A stretch of 47,292 bases of DNA from a virus: positions 1 to 47,292 of the IMG/VR virus record IMGVR_UViG_3300022591_000018. One strand, given 5' to 3'. Position 1 is the first letter of the stretch, and each line of letters starts with the position of its first letter. The position numbers and the translations under genes are program-made. Positions 40,705-47,292 of the stretch are shown piece by piece. Under the pieces are notes generated by a model, which worked only from the letters and a program-made list of their open reading frames with translations, made no database searches and had not been told where the DNA came from.

Positions 40705-40778
40705 TAGAAGACTGGGTAATAAGCGTGGATGACTGCGATCAATAGCACGAAGAATAAAGCCCAAAGAAAGTTACTCAT
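40704..40778 (-). CDS. Tiny single-pass membrane peptide, 24 aa
   Basis: The frame starts in an ATGA overlap with the upstream gene's stop and ends in a TAATG overlap with the winged helix gene. The product is almost entirely a membrane segment (NFLWALFFVLLIAVIHA). Both overlaps support translation. Function unknown. Confidence 0.55.
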   Translation of the reverse strand: MSNFLWALFFVLLIAVIHAYYPVF

Positions 40779-41323
40779 CTGAACCCCGATATTCTTGGGG
40801 AGAATGCAAACGTAGCTTGATAAGGATCTTGTTTAACTGGGACGTTATCATCGACCAGCCCCATAATATTCCAACCCAAAGTAAGCCGAGCGCACCTAGC
40901 AAAACCAATAGGGGCAATCCAAGTAAATTGAAATAGTCCATTAGCGTGAACCAAGCACCAGCCCGCTTTCGCATTGTCGTTATCCTTTATGGTTTTATCA
41001 CCCCAAACTTTTGTGTAGTAAGGGTTATTTAGATAGCGTAACGCAAAGCTATACGCTGGGTTACGGCATAGCCACTTTACTTGTGACCAGTAGCCATATC
41101 CATTATTAGCTAGGAATGTAGCATCTCCATCTAGGCTATTGTCTGGAGTCATAAACCAACTTAATGAGCTAGGCAGTCTTGGTCCAATTCCCCAATAACC
41201 ATGATTGTCACACCAGCCAAACTTTTGCTCTGCAAACTTAGGCAGAATAGGGGAGATGATCCATGCAACTAGGGTGATCAGCAAGCTAACTGGCACTAGC
41301 AGGATATAGATTAGGTAGATCAT
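40775..41323 (-). CDS. Membrane-associated protein (DUF7338-like), 182 aa
   Basis: The N-terminus is a membrane segment (IYILLVPVSLLITLVAWIIS) followed by PILPKFAEQKFGW and then LSWFMTPDNSLDGDATF, NPAYSFALRYL and a C-terminal FSPRISGFR. This order matches a phage family of unknown function that I recall as DUF7338. It begins at an ATGA overlap with the upstream gene and ends in an ATGA overlap with the 24-residue peptide. Confidence 0.65.
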   Translation of the reverse strand: MIYLIYILLVPVSLLITLVAWIISPILPKFAEQKFGWCDNHGYWGIGPRLPSSLSWFMTPDNSLDGDATFLANNGYGYWSQVKWLCRNPAYSFALRYLNNPYYTKVWGDKTIKDNDNAKAGWCLVHANGLFQFTWIAPIGFARCARLTLGWNIMGLVDDNVPVKQDPYQATFAFSPRISGFR

Positions 41324-41517
41324 GCTCTTTCCTTTACAGCCAATAGTTCTTCAGCTATCTCAATAGCGTCTTGTAAAAACGCACCGCCAAACAATAAAGC
41401 TCCTTGAGGAAAGTTGTCTTTACCAAACTGGATAAATTCCCGCAAGTGCTGGATATCTATGTTCAATGGCATAACGCTTGCCCCGCTATCTACGATTACT
41501 ACTGGCTCATCACTCAT
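41320..41517 (-). CDS. Hypothetical protein, 65 aa
   Basis: The product is small, acidic and soluble (VVIVDSGASVMPLNIDIQHL, then ELLAVKERA). It is chained to both neighbours by ATGA overlaps. I do not recognise it. Confidence 0.55.
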   Translation of the reverse strand: MSDEPVVIVDSGASVMPLNIDIQHLREFIQFGKDNFPQGALLFGGAFLQDAIEIAEELLAVKERA

Positions 41518-41615
41518 CTATATCCCCCGATCATAAGACCTATTCTAACTACGCTGATTAATATTACTGAAGTTATCACTATCATACCAATAGCTACCTT
41601 GTCTGCCCAGTTCAT
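41514..41615 (-). CDS. Tiny membrane peptide, 33 aa
   Basis: This frame starts in an ATGA overlap with the nuclease-like gene and ends in an ATGA overlap with the next gene. The product has one membrane segment (VAIGMIVITSVILISVV) and a short positively charged end. Function unknown. Confidence 0.55.
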   Translation of the reverse strand: MNWADKVAIGMIVITSVILISVVRIGLMIGGYR

Positions 41616-42040
41616 TGCATTTCCTTCCCGTATTTGAATAGCATTTCTTTAGGTATTAGAAAGCTCTTCTTCTGTTTAGTATCCCCAGTTCCCACAAAGG
41701 AAACGTAGACCAGTTTGTTTAAAAAGATACAGTTCACTATCTTCATAGGGGTCAACATGACGTACTTATGGTCATCGTGGAATATCCAATAGTCTGCCTT
41801 AGTGGTCATCAGAGCTGACGGGTTACCGCCAAACTCAAACTCCACAACAATGTTCCCAGTCTTATTGCTCATGGGATCGTACTTAACCTCAACAGACTTA
41901 TGGATCTCCGGTATCCAGATGTCGTAACCTTTAAAGCCGTTCACGATTCCAGCGCAGGGATACTTCTTTTGGATCATCTTTAGGACATCCAGCTCCACAG
42001 CCTTTCCTCGTTCTAGGTCTTGGTAAAACGTATTGGTCAC
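41612..42040 (-). CDS. PD-(D/E)XK-like nuclease, 142 aa
   Basis: The pattern GFKGYDIWIPEIHKSVEVKY gives Asp followed by E-x-K on the next strand, the usual PD-(D/E)XK core. NPSALMTTKADYWIFHDDHK follows, as in restriction- or resolvase-type nucleases. It probably acts in phage recombination or repair. The substrate cannot be told from sequence. Confidence 0.65.
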   Translation of the reverse strand: MTNTFYQDLERGKAVELDVLKMIQKKYPCAGIVNGFKGYDIWIPEIHKSVEVKYDPMSNKTGNIVVEFEFGGNPSALMTTKADYWIFHDDHKYVMLTPMKIVNCIFLNKLVYVSFVGTGDTKQKKSFLIPKEMLFKYGKEMQ

Positions 42041-42225
42041 GCTTTAGCTTTCCTCTTAGGCTTGATGGCTACTATGCCTTCGTTATCCTCTTCCATCATC
42101 AATTTAGCCATAGCTTTAGATAATGTAGGGATCTCGTCTGGATGGTAGTCTCCATTCATAATGTAGCCAGCCATAGCCAACCCCCTGTATACAGCTTCTA
42201 AATACTCTTTTTCATCTTGTCTCAT
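42037..42225 (-). CDS. Hypothetical protein, 62 aa
   Basis: A helical, charged small protein (EKEYLEAVYRGLAMAGYI, then PKRKAKA). It overlaps its neighbours by ATGA. Function unknown. Confidence 0.5.
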   Translation of the reverse strand: MRQDEKEYLEAVYRGLAMAGYIMNGDYHPDEIPTLSKAMAKLMMEEDNEGIVAIKPKRKAKA

Positions 42226-42389
42226 TAGTGCATCTCTTTCTCTTGTTGCATCTTGGCAACGGCTAAAGATAGATCTTGATCCATCTTCATTTTGATTAAC
42301 TGCATCATCTGCTGACGCTCTTCACGCTCGTATCTTTTAGTCTCAAAATACTGGCGCTCATCCATCCTCGTCTTCCATCCGTGTCTCAT
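42225..42389 (-). CDS. Hypothetical helical protein, 54 aa
   Basis: I chose the ATG at 42389 because an AGGAGG site lies just upstream; a longer reading to 42524 would overlap the 53-residue membrane gene in another frame. The product is a charged helix (RYEREERQQMMQLIKMKM), probably a coiled coil. Confidence 0.55.
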   Translation of the reverse strand: MRHGWKTRMDERQYFETKRYEREERQQMMQLIKMKMDQDLSLAVAKMQQEKEMH

Positions 42390-42397
42390 AGATCCTC

Positions 42398-42559
42398 CTA
42401 TTGGAACCAAAGGTAGAACCCATGCAGGATTCCAATTGGAAAGAAGATAGCCCCAGCAATTAGGAACCCCCATGCGGCATGACCAAAACAAAAGAAAATA
42501 TGTGTCAGCCAAGCCAATACGCAACCAATACCTACTAATACTCCTGCGATACTTCCCAT
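42398..42559 (-). CDS. Small two-pass membrane protein, 53 aa
   Basis: An AGGAG site lies six bases before the ATG. The product has two membrane segments (GVLVGIGCVLAWLTHIFFCF and AAWGFLIAGAIFFPIGILHG). The WLTH...AAWGFLIAGA pattern recurs in small membrane proteins of many phages and some plasmids. It may modify the host inner membrane or act as an accessory holin or exclusion factor; this is inference. Confidence 0.65.
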   Translation of the reverse strand: MGSIAGVLVGIGCVLAWLTHIFFCFGHAAWGFLIAGAIFFPIGILHGFYLWFQ

Positions 42560-42568
42560 GTCATTCTC

Positions 42569-42832
42569 CTAGTGTTGAGTCTGTTTAAGCACTTGTTTAA
42601 GCCTACGTTTGGCATTGCCATAAGACTTACGGAAAGCATATACCGCCTTCTCCTCCGGCATCCCAGCCTCTACAGCAACGGTAGCTAGAACCATACTTAA
42701 TGCCGATAAAATAATGGTGGTATCTACCTCAGCCTTTGGAAGTAGGAACCGGAACATCTCCAAAGCCAGCTCCTTAGATGGATCTTTTACTATCTGATCC
42801 AATGTAGCTTCTACATAGTCTTCATTTTCCAC
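42569..42832 (-). CDS. Hypothetical helical protein, 87 aa
   Basis: I chose the GTG at 42832, which follows a GGAG site and overlaps the preceding stop by 11 bases; the ATG at 42871 would overlap by 50 bases. The product is helical (ILSALSMVLATVAVEAGM, then RKSYGNAKRRLKQV). I do not recognise the family. Confidence 0.5.
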   Translation of the reverse strand: MENEDYVEATLDQIVKDPSKELALEMFRFLLPKAEVDTTIILSALSMVLATVAVEAGMPEEKAVYAFRKSYGNAKRRLKQVLKQTQH

Positions 42833-43106
42833 TTGCCATCTCCAGTTGTTTGACCTGATCAGCCAATACATCGTTCAAATACTTGCCACGAATAGCAATA
42901 TGTTCGATCTCTTTACAAGCATCAATTACCTTAACTACATCACGCAAAGCCTTGTTGTAGCCTGAGTTGTAAGCATCACCGCCATCTAAAGCCATAGTGA
43001 TAGCGTCACGAACTAGGGCAGAAGCTTTACGTTCCTTTGCTAATTCACGGATCCTGTCGTAATACTCAATCGGCAGGTACACCGAATAAGGTTTTAGTTT
43101 TTCCAT
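42822..43106 (-). CDS. Ribbon-helix-helix (CopG-like) protein, 94 aa
   Basis: The N-terminus KPYSVYLPIEYYDRIRELAK, then ASALVRDAITMAL, is a ribbon-helix-helix fold with the DNA-contacting strand at YSVYLP. The C-terminal half is a helical extension. A dimeric repressor, perhaps of the early operon itself, is likely. Confidence 0.7.
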   Translation of the reverse strand: MEKLKPYSVYLPIEYYDRIRELAKERKASALVRDAITMALDGGDAYNSGYNKALRDVVKVIDACKEIEHIAIRGKYLNDVLADQVKQLEMASGK

Positions 43107-43510
43107 TTGTCGAACTCTTTTCTTAATTGATTAAATGCTTCTCTTGCTACTTCATTAGTCTTTAATTCTTTGCGGGATTCAATATGGAGAAAGCTGGTAA
43201 GCCATTCAATACAAGCATTCTCGTTCTCATCCATAAGCCATTCCCGTTCAAACAACCACGCCCAAAACTGTGGGTCACGGCATAACATTCCAGCCATCTT
43301 TACAGCATGGTCACCCGGATATGACTGCTCTCGGTTTAGTGGAGTCTCGTTGTCAGCTAGGCGTACCATGACTACAACATACCTAGCACCCACGAAATCA
43401 CGCATTAAATCTTCAGGTAGCTCATCAGGATGGACAGCTAAGGTCAGGCTATACCCGTCCTTAGTCTGCTTCAAAGATGTCTTAATACCCTCGAATTTAA
43501 TAGTCTCCAT
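43094..43510 (-). CDS. Conserved phage protein of unknown function, 138 aa
   Basis: The segment TIKFEGIKTSLKQTKDGYSL, then AVHPDELPEDLMRDFVGARY, recurs in related phages near recombination genes. The C-terminal half is helical with Trp-rich QFWAWLFEREWL. A role in DNA metabolism follows only from neighbours (Erf-like annealing protein and nucleases). Confidence 0.55.
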   Translation of the reverse strand: METIKFEGIKTSLKQTKDGYSLTLAVHPDELPEDLMRDFVGARYVVVMVRLADNETPLNREQSYPGDHAVKMAGMLCRDPQFWAWLFEREWLMDENENACIEWLTSFLHIESRKELKTNEVAREAFNQLRKEFDKWKN

Positions 43511-43922
43511 CTAAGTCTTCCACGGCTTTCTTGAGCTTGCCTTCTAAGTAACCAATAATTCCACGTTGTTCAAGCATCATTTGTTTAAATGAATCAACTT
43601 GCTTTTCTAAGAAATCCACATGATGTTCAATACCAGCATACTTATGCAACTTCTCTAAAGCTACTTCGTTTTCCTTCATCTCTTTCATCAGAGCTTCCTG
43701 AAGTCGTTTAGCAAGATCCTGCCAATTAACTTTGTTCTGCATTGGCTTCTTAACGGCTGGCTTAGGTTTGTTCTTGGAGCCTACTGGTCTGCCACGCTTA
43801 GGGAGCTTTCTCTTTGCTACCTCTTCTAATGGAACATTAAAATGTTTTGCCAGCTCTACTTCAGACCTAGTTAATCGTACTTTGCGGGCAGTCTTAGATA
43901 CCACATTTGGCTTCTTATTCAT
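43497..43922 (-). CDS. AT-hook coiled-coil protein, 141 aa
   Basis: Residues about 40-51 read KRGRPVGSKNKP, an AT-hook-like minor groove binding motif. Before it lies a basic stretch with RLTRSEVELAKHFNVPLEEV, and after it a coiled coil to the end. It may be a DNA-organising or nucleoprotein factor in replication or recombination. Charged composition makes motif matches less specific. Confidence 0.55.
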   Translation of the reverse strand: MNKKPNVVSKTARKVRLTRSEVELAKHFNVPLEEVAKRKLPKRGRPVGSKNKPKPAVKKPMQNKVNWQDLAKRLQEALMKEMKENEVALEKLHKYAGIEHHVDFLEKQVDSFKQMMLEQRGIIGYLEGKLKKAVEDLDGDY

Positions 43923-44157
43923 AAGGTAATTTCTCCTCTGGTTTCTTGTATGTATTTACTTTTAAGGAAATAAAGTTTCCGTTGCGTCCTTCTTTAACCC
44001 AGCCATCCAGTTTGACCTGAACCAACTGACCAGTAGAGTTAGCAATTAACTCTTGGAGCAAGTCTTTATCAATGTTGATATCGCCATAATGATCAGGGGC
44101 TTTCTCATGCTTCTTATTGTTTGCTGTCCACAGGACTCCGCTGTTTGGATATTCCAT
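43915..44157 (-). CDS. Small OB-fold-like protein (possible single-strand DNA binding), 80 aa
   Basis: The sequence EYPNSGVLWTANNKKHEKAP, then DGWVKEGRNGNFISLKV, resembles a small phage protein family with an expected OB-like strand pattern (GxL, GWxKxGxxGxFxSL). It lies beside the annealing protein gene, consistent with single-strand DNA handling. The fold is inferred. Confidence 0.5.
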   Translation of the reverse strand: MEYPNSGVLWTANNKKHEKAPDHYGDINIDKDLLQELIANSTGQLVQVKLDGWVKEGRNGNFISLKVNTYKKPEEKLPYE

Positions 44158-44159
44158 AT

Positions 44160-44846
44160 TTATTCCTTAGTAAGTGCTTCTTTGGTTGCTTTAAATGTAG
44201 CCATAATCTCAGCGTAGGTTTGCTCATGCTCTGCCTTTAGCTTGTCATAGATGGTTCTATTGGTCTTGAAGATGTTCTGCACATCTGTCTCGTCTTTGGC
44301 AAACTGGAGTAATACGCTTGTTGCAGCCTTAACAGCACTACCCCAGTCTCCGTTGCCTTCCAATACTTTTAACTGCCAGTCACCTTCTTTACCCTGCAAC
44401 GTTGCAGGTACGCTCTGTTTTGGTGCTTCAACTTTTACTGGCTTTACTTCTTCAACCTTTTTTATTGGAGCCTTTTGTTCTACTGCATCCACGACATCAT
44501 TCTCAACAATCTCCATCGCCATAAGCCATAGATACCTACGCAAATAGGTATGAGTGCTTCCAAGATTTTGGATAGGCTGGGTCTTTTCTACGCTGGCATA
44601 AACCAATGGTGAAGTAAAGGTTACAAAGCCTTCTCCTTCAACTTCATGGATGGTTAGGTAAGCAGTATCTTGTGTAAACGATACGATCCCGCAAAGTCCA
44701 ACCTTATTAAAGATATCAGTTACTTGTGGGATAAAGTCACCTAATTCAAAGTAATTGAAATTTGCAAACTTATTCCTACCTGATTTATCCAGCTTAGTTT
44801 TATGAAGCATTACTCGTGCTTCTTGTAGTTTTTTATAGATACTCAT
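44160..44846 (-). CDS. Erf-family single-strand annealing protein
   Basis: The 228-residue product matches the Erf family: YKKLQEARVMLHKTKLDKSG, then NFNYFELGDFIPQVTDIFNK and QNLGSTHTYLRRYLWLMAME followed by IVENDVVDA. These recombinases anneal complementary single strands and mediate phage recombination and concatemer formation. A linker and a helical C-terminal domain follow. A nuclease gene upstream (46190) could prepare its single-stranded substrate. Confidence 0.85.
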   Translation of the reverse strand: MSIYKKLQEARVMLHKTKLDKSGRNKFANFNYFELGDFIPQVTDIFNKVGLCGIVSFTQDTAYLTIHEVEGEGFVTFTSPLVYASVEKTQPIQNLGSTHTYLRRYLWLMAMEIVENDVVDAVEQKAPIKKVEEVKPVKVEAPKQSVPATLQGKEGDWQLKVLEGNGDWGSAVKAATSVLLQFAKDETDVQNIFKTNRTIYDKLKAEHEQTYAEIMATFKATKEALTKE

Positions 44847-45055
44847 TTTGTTTCTTTCATCATTTCACGGTTTTTCTTAAACTCGAAATCATTCCGAATC
44901 TCTGTTGGTGCAACCCACCCATACTTACGCCATATAGCTTGGACATTGGCTCCAGTCTGATAAACAAAACTGGAATCAAGATCTAGCAATAAAGGTGGCT
45001 TTCTCTTTGGTTCTTGTGGTGTAGGGTTAATGATCTTCATAAATAGTTTCTTCAT
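44843..45055 (-). CDS. Hypothetical protein, 70 aa
   Basis: The ATG at 45055 lies two bases after the stop of the small secreted peptide; a GTG at 45064 would also be in frame. The conserved-looking part is ANVQAIWRKYGWVAPTEIR. It overlaps the Erf start. Function unknown. Confidence 0.5.
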   Translation of the reverse strand: MKKLFMKIINPTPQEPKRKPPLLLDLDSSFVYQTGANVQAIWRKYGWVAPTEIRNDFEFKKNREMMKETK

Positions 45056-45057
45056 GA

Positions 45058-45201
45058 TTAGCACCCGATTGGAGGATATGGACCATCTCGCTCACTATCC
45101 CAGCAACATTGACCACCACCACTAGTAGGTACGCATTTGACATAAGCCAATGCACTAGTAGAAATTAAACCTACAAATACTAAAATAATTACTTTCTTCA
45201 T
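45058..45201 (-). CDS. Small secreted Cys-rich peptide, 47 aa
   Basis: The frame encodes a clear signal peptide (KKVIILVFVGLISTSALA) with a likely cleavage after ALA. The mature peptide is about 28 residues with four cysteines (VKCVP, QCCWD and a final GC), suited to two disulfide bonds in the periplasm. It stands between a tiny membrane peptide and a small gene, with only a few bases between them. It may be a periplasmic toxin, inhibitor or exclusion factor; function unknown. Confidence 0.6.
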   Translation of the reverse strand: MKKVIILVFVGLISTSALAYVKCVPTSGGGQCCWDSERDGPYPPIGC

Positions 45202-45202
45202 T

Positions 45203-45310
45203 TTACTTTTCCTCTTTTGTTTCTGATTTTCCTACTCTGTAGCCAATATAAAAACTAACTAATATGGTTACAAAGAAGCCTGAAAAAAATGCAATCTCAA
45301 TAAATATCAT
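45203..45310 (-). CDS. Tiny membrane peptide, 35 aa
   Basis: The ATG overlaps the upstream TPR gene's stop (TAATG). The product is a single membrane segment (EIAFFSGFFVTILVSFYIGY) with a charged C-terminus (KSETKEEK). It is followed after one base by the secreted Cys-rich peptide gene. Function unknown. Confidence 0.55.
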   Translation of the reverse strand: MIFIEIAFFSGFFVTILVSFYIGYRVGKSETKEEK

Positions 45311-46188
45311 TACCAGTCCGATCCACTAGAGTCTGAACTGCTAGAACTATCCCAGCTAGAATCTGAACTGCTTGAGCTGTCCCATGAACTGCTAGAAGAG
45401 CTAGAGCTATCATCCCAACTGCTAGATGTAGAGCTTGATCCGCTATCCCAGCTAGAGCTTGTTAGACCTGATATTGATGCTGGTGTTTCACGGATTACTT
45501 CACGCTCAACATAATGGTCATGACTACCCGACAACATACTGCCAAGAATCATTCCAGTTACTAAGCCATCACTGCTTGATCCATAGTGGTTATTAACTAC
45601 TTGTGGAGTTGCTGTACTGCTGGCTCGTGCATCCGTATAGCTTGGTGTATATGGATATGGACTTGTAGCCTGTTGAGCCTTAGCCATTGCTTTTGCTTGC
45701 TCTGTTGGTGGTTGTGGCGGTGTAAATGGAGTAACTGGAGTGCCATTAGGATCTCCTCTAGCCATATCTTCATCATCTTTCCTAAACTTTAACCATGCCC
45801 ATAAAGCTAATACAATTGCAAGCAAGATAACAAGAGTATTTCTGAACCAATGTGATTCATTTACTGATGCAATCTTGTCTGTCTGTGGGGTAATTGCTTC
45901 ACGCAATTTATCCACATTGCTAGAGCTGGCAAATTTAAGCTGTGGATCTAGTCCAGTAGCCTTATCTAAAGCATGGCGAGCCTTCTCTAAATTACCAATA
46001 CCAGCCTGTGCTTGAGCCATTGCATAGTATGCTTTGGCAGAGTTTGGATGGTTGCTAATGATTACTTCTAAGCCCTGAGCTGCGGAGCTGTACTGCTTGT
46101 TGCTAATCATAGTCTCTATTTGATCAAAGCTAGGCTCTGCAAATACAGAAAAACTAAGTACTGCTAATAATAAAATAATCTTCTTCAT
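45310..46188 (-). CDS. Exported TPR membrane protein with Ser/Asp/Trp repeat tail
   Basis: The 292-residue protein has a signal peptide (KKIILLLAVLSFSVFA), a TPR-type helical domain (residues about 21-85, with SAKAYYAMAQAQAGIGNLEK), and one membrane segment (NTLVILLAIVLALWAWL, 117-133). The TPR part should face the periplasm and the rest the cytoplasm. The cytoplasmic tail ends in a repeat of SSSWDS type (244-292, five WD pairs). Such an envelope protein is unexpected among recombination genes. It may be a moron that alters the host envelope, for example in superinfection exclusion. Confidence 0.7.
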   Translation of the reverse strand: MKKIILLLAVLSFSVFAEPSFDQIETMISNKQYSSAAQGLEVIISNHPNSAKAYYAMAQAQAGIGNLEKARHALDKATGLDPQLKFASSSNVDKLREAITPQTDKIASVNESHWFRNTLVILLAIVLALWAWLKFRKDDEDMARGDPNGTPVTPFTPPQPPTEQAKAMAKAQQATSPYPYTPSYTDARASSTATPQVVNNHYGSSSDGLVTGMILGSMLSGSHDHYVEREVIRETPASISGLTSSSWDSGSSSTSSSWDDSSSSSSSSWDSSSSSDSSWDSSSSSDSSGSDW

Positions 46189-46189
46189 T

Positions 46190-47062
46190 TCACTTCTCCT
46201 CGTTATAAGACTTCCACTGCGTACAAAAACTACTTACTGAACAAAAATTAGCACAACGGGTTCTTTCCCCCGGTCTATGCTCTACTTCATAGCCGTTGCC
46301 AAGAGCTGTTGCTTTCTCTTCAGCCTCTTCTGCTGAATCAAATACTGCTGTCGCACGTTTGTTGCCGCTTTTGCGTACCGCCCAAGTTGCACTTTTTTCC
46401 CACATCTGCTCAGGTGTGCAGAAAGGTAGATCTTCCCCAGTCTCGGTAGCGAAAAGCGCATGGGAATGTAGAGTGATCCTCTCCTTAATAAAATTCTCAC
46501 GCTCTTCATACGACCACAAAGGGATATCAATAACCTTAACTGGTGCTTCCGGATAACCTTCCCTTGACTGAGCATCTCTGCGGTTCCAATCTCTAATAAT
46601 GGCAACAACTTCTAGCTTCTTAACTTGCTTCTCTTTGACCTTCTCTACCAGCCAAGCATAGACATTGAGCTGATACTCCCAGTCTTTCTTCTCATTCATT
46701 ACTGACCATGCGCCAGTAGTCTTGTAGTCGCTGACGATCACGCCATCACCATCGGTAATCTGTAGGTCAATAGCTCCTGAGATAGACCAGCCATCCAATA
46801 TGGAATGGAGACGCTCTTCTACCAAGTGGTTATCGTCACGCCCATGCTCCAAGACTCCATGAATGGCAGTCCCGAAGATTGACCAAACCATCTCTGTTAC
46901 GTCTATCTCGATCTGATCTTCATACTTCTTACGCAACTGGACAATCCGTGGGCTAGAGATCAACTCTGTAGCTGACAGGTGTGCGCCACCTTTTGTATAG
47001 GTAGGACGCTTCGTGATGTTCATGAAGGTTTGTGGCAAATTAAACTTATTTGTAATGATCAT
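46190..47062 (-). CDS. PD-(D/E)XK exonuclease, Cas4/RecB-like, with Cys cluster
   Basis: The 290-residue enzyme shows ISGAIDLQITDGDGVIVSDY, then KTTG: the catalytic Asp (AIDLQ) and D-x-K pair (SDYKTT) of RecB/Cas4 nucleases, and a QLNVYAW motif. Four cysteines (PFCTP, TRCANFCSV and SFCTQ) are placed like an iron-sulfur cluster. Such phage nucleases resect DNA ends for an annealing protein, here the Erf-like gene downstream. Its end abuts the TPR gene, with one base between them. Confidence 0.85.
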   Translation of the reverse strand: MIITNKFNLPQTFMNITKRPTYTKGGAHLSATELISSPRIVQLRKKYEDQIEIDVTEMVWSIFGTAIHGVLEHGRDDNHLVEERLHSILDGWSISGAIDLQITDGDGVIVSDYKTTGAWSVMNEKKDWEYQLNVYAWLVEKVKEKQVKKLEVVAIIRDWNRRDAQSREGYPEAPVKVIDIPLWSYEERENFIKERITLHSHALFATETGEDLPFCTPEQMWEKSATWAVRKSGNKRATAVFDSAEEAEEKATALGNGYEVEHRPGERTRCANFCSVSSFCTQWKSYNEEK

Positions 47063-47280
47063 TTCTCTTCCTTCTTAATCAATCCTTCTTCGCCAAGTAG
47101 TGCTCGCTTGTAAAAGTCTGCAAAATCCAAGAAATCGGTAGCCAAAATTTCTCCACTATCCCAATCCCATAAAGACAAAATTTCATCTCTTGTTAAAGTT
47201 TTTAATGGATGGGCATACATAAGAGCTGTGCGTAGGGCTTTAATCTCTGCTTGCTGGGCATGGAGCTGTTCCCGTAACAT
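47059..47280 (-). CDS. Hypothetical protein, 73 aa (possibly 5' partial)
   Basis: The ATG at 47280 is used, but the frame is open to the right edge, so the true start may lie outside the window. The N-terminus is a coiled coil (EQLHAQQAEIKALRTAL) followed by KTLTRDEILSLWDWDSGEIL. It overlaps the nuclease start by ATGA. Function unknown. Confidence 0.5.
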   Translation of the reverse strand: MLREQLHAQQAEIKALRTALMYAHPLKTLTRDEILSLWDWDSGEILATDFLDFADFYKRALLGEEGLIKKEEK

Positions 47281-47292
47281 AGTCTCTGTATC

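Noticed and set aside
40771-40974. A 67-codon minus-strand frame with a hydrophobic segment, inside the DUF7338-like gene
   Set aside because: It lies entirely within a larger gene with recognisable family motifs to its very end, and has no clear ribosome binding site. The hydrophobic stretch is probably a by-product of codons read in another frame.
1-47292. Possible recoding of stop codons in this phage
   Set aside because: Real genes end with TAA, TAG and TGA at normal positions (for example TAG at 692-694 and TAA at 4133-4135), so a genome-wide change of the code is not supported by the single internal TAA at 36725.

Overview
The window is a section of a short-tailed (podovirus-like) double-stranded DNA phage of a Gram-negative host. 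The evidence is a complete packaging and head module (terminase, portal, scaffold, major capsid), head-tail adaptors and a nozzle-like tail protein with no sheath, tail tube or tape measure, a run of very large ejection-type proteins, and a lysis cassette with a nested Rz/Rz1 spanin pair. Family resemblances recall uncultured freshwater or marine phages; that and the host are inference. Both ends are cut: the first gene is open to the left edge and the last reaches the right edge, so the source is a longer or circularly permuted genome. I saw no tRNA, CRISPR array, integrase or insertion sequence.

Layout. 1-4430: small terminase subunit, five small genes chained by start/stop overlaps, and the large terminase subunit, which carries an intein. 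4432-10616: portal, a GroES-like gene, scaffold, a decoration-type protein and the major capsid protein, closed by a terminator. 10670-18978: small virion proteins (many basic, Gly-Gly-rich, some ending in Cys), head-tail adaptors, a free-standing HNH gene and repeat-rich virion proteins. 18989-21485: tail fibre with adhesin-like repeats and a self-cleaving S74 chaperone. 21536-22958: holin, i-spanin with embedded o-spanin, GH19 endolysin. 22965-25420: nozzle-like and accessory tail proteins. 25449-27276: acyl carrier protein, ketoacyl synthase and a coupled small gene. 27278-40183: five large ejection-type open frames, the last two in one frame separated by a single TAA. 40164-47280, minus strand: DNA-metabolism and early genes (Ref-like nuclease, winged helix, PD-(D/E)XK nucleases, ribbon-helix-helix protein, Erf-like annealing protein) mixed with several tiny membrane or secreted peptides and a TPR membrane protein. 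The two strands converge tail-to-tail with a 20-base overlap.

Most unusual items: (1) the terminase intein has intact splicing blocks, but its endonuclease is a complete endonuclease VII-type HNH gene in a different reading frame, with its own ribosome binding site, lying exactly between the splicing blocks; (2) a translationally coupled ACP-ketoacyl synthase-unknown cassette with all ketoacyl synthase catalytic residues kept sits among virion genes; (3) an in-frame ochre codon divides a roughly 6.8-kb open frame between a ParB-like and a metallopeptidase/LPD38-like half; (4) an embedded Rz1 and a series of very small coupled membrane or secreted peptides, all below usual ORF size limits.

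Functional calls come from motif recognition by eye, without database searches.
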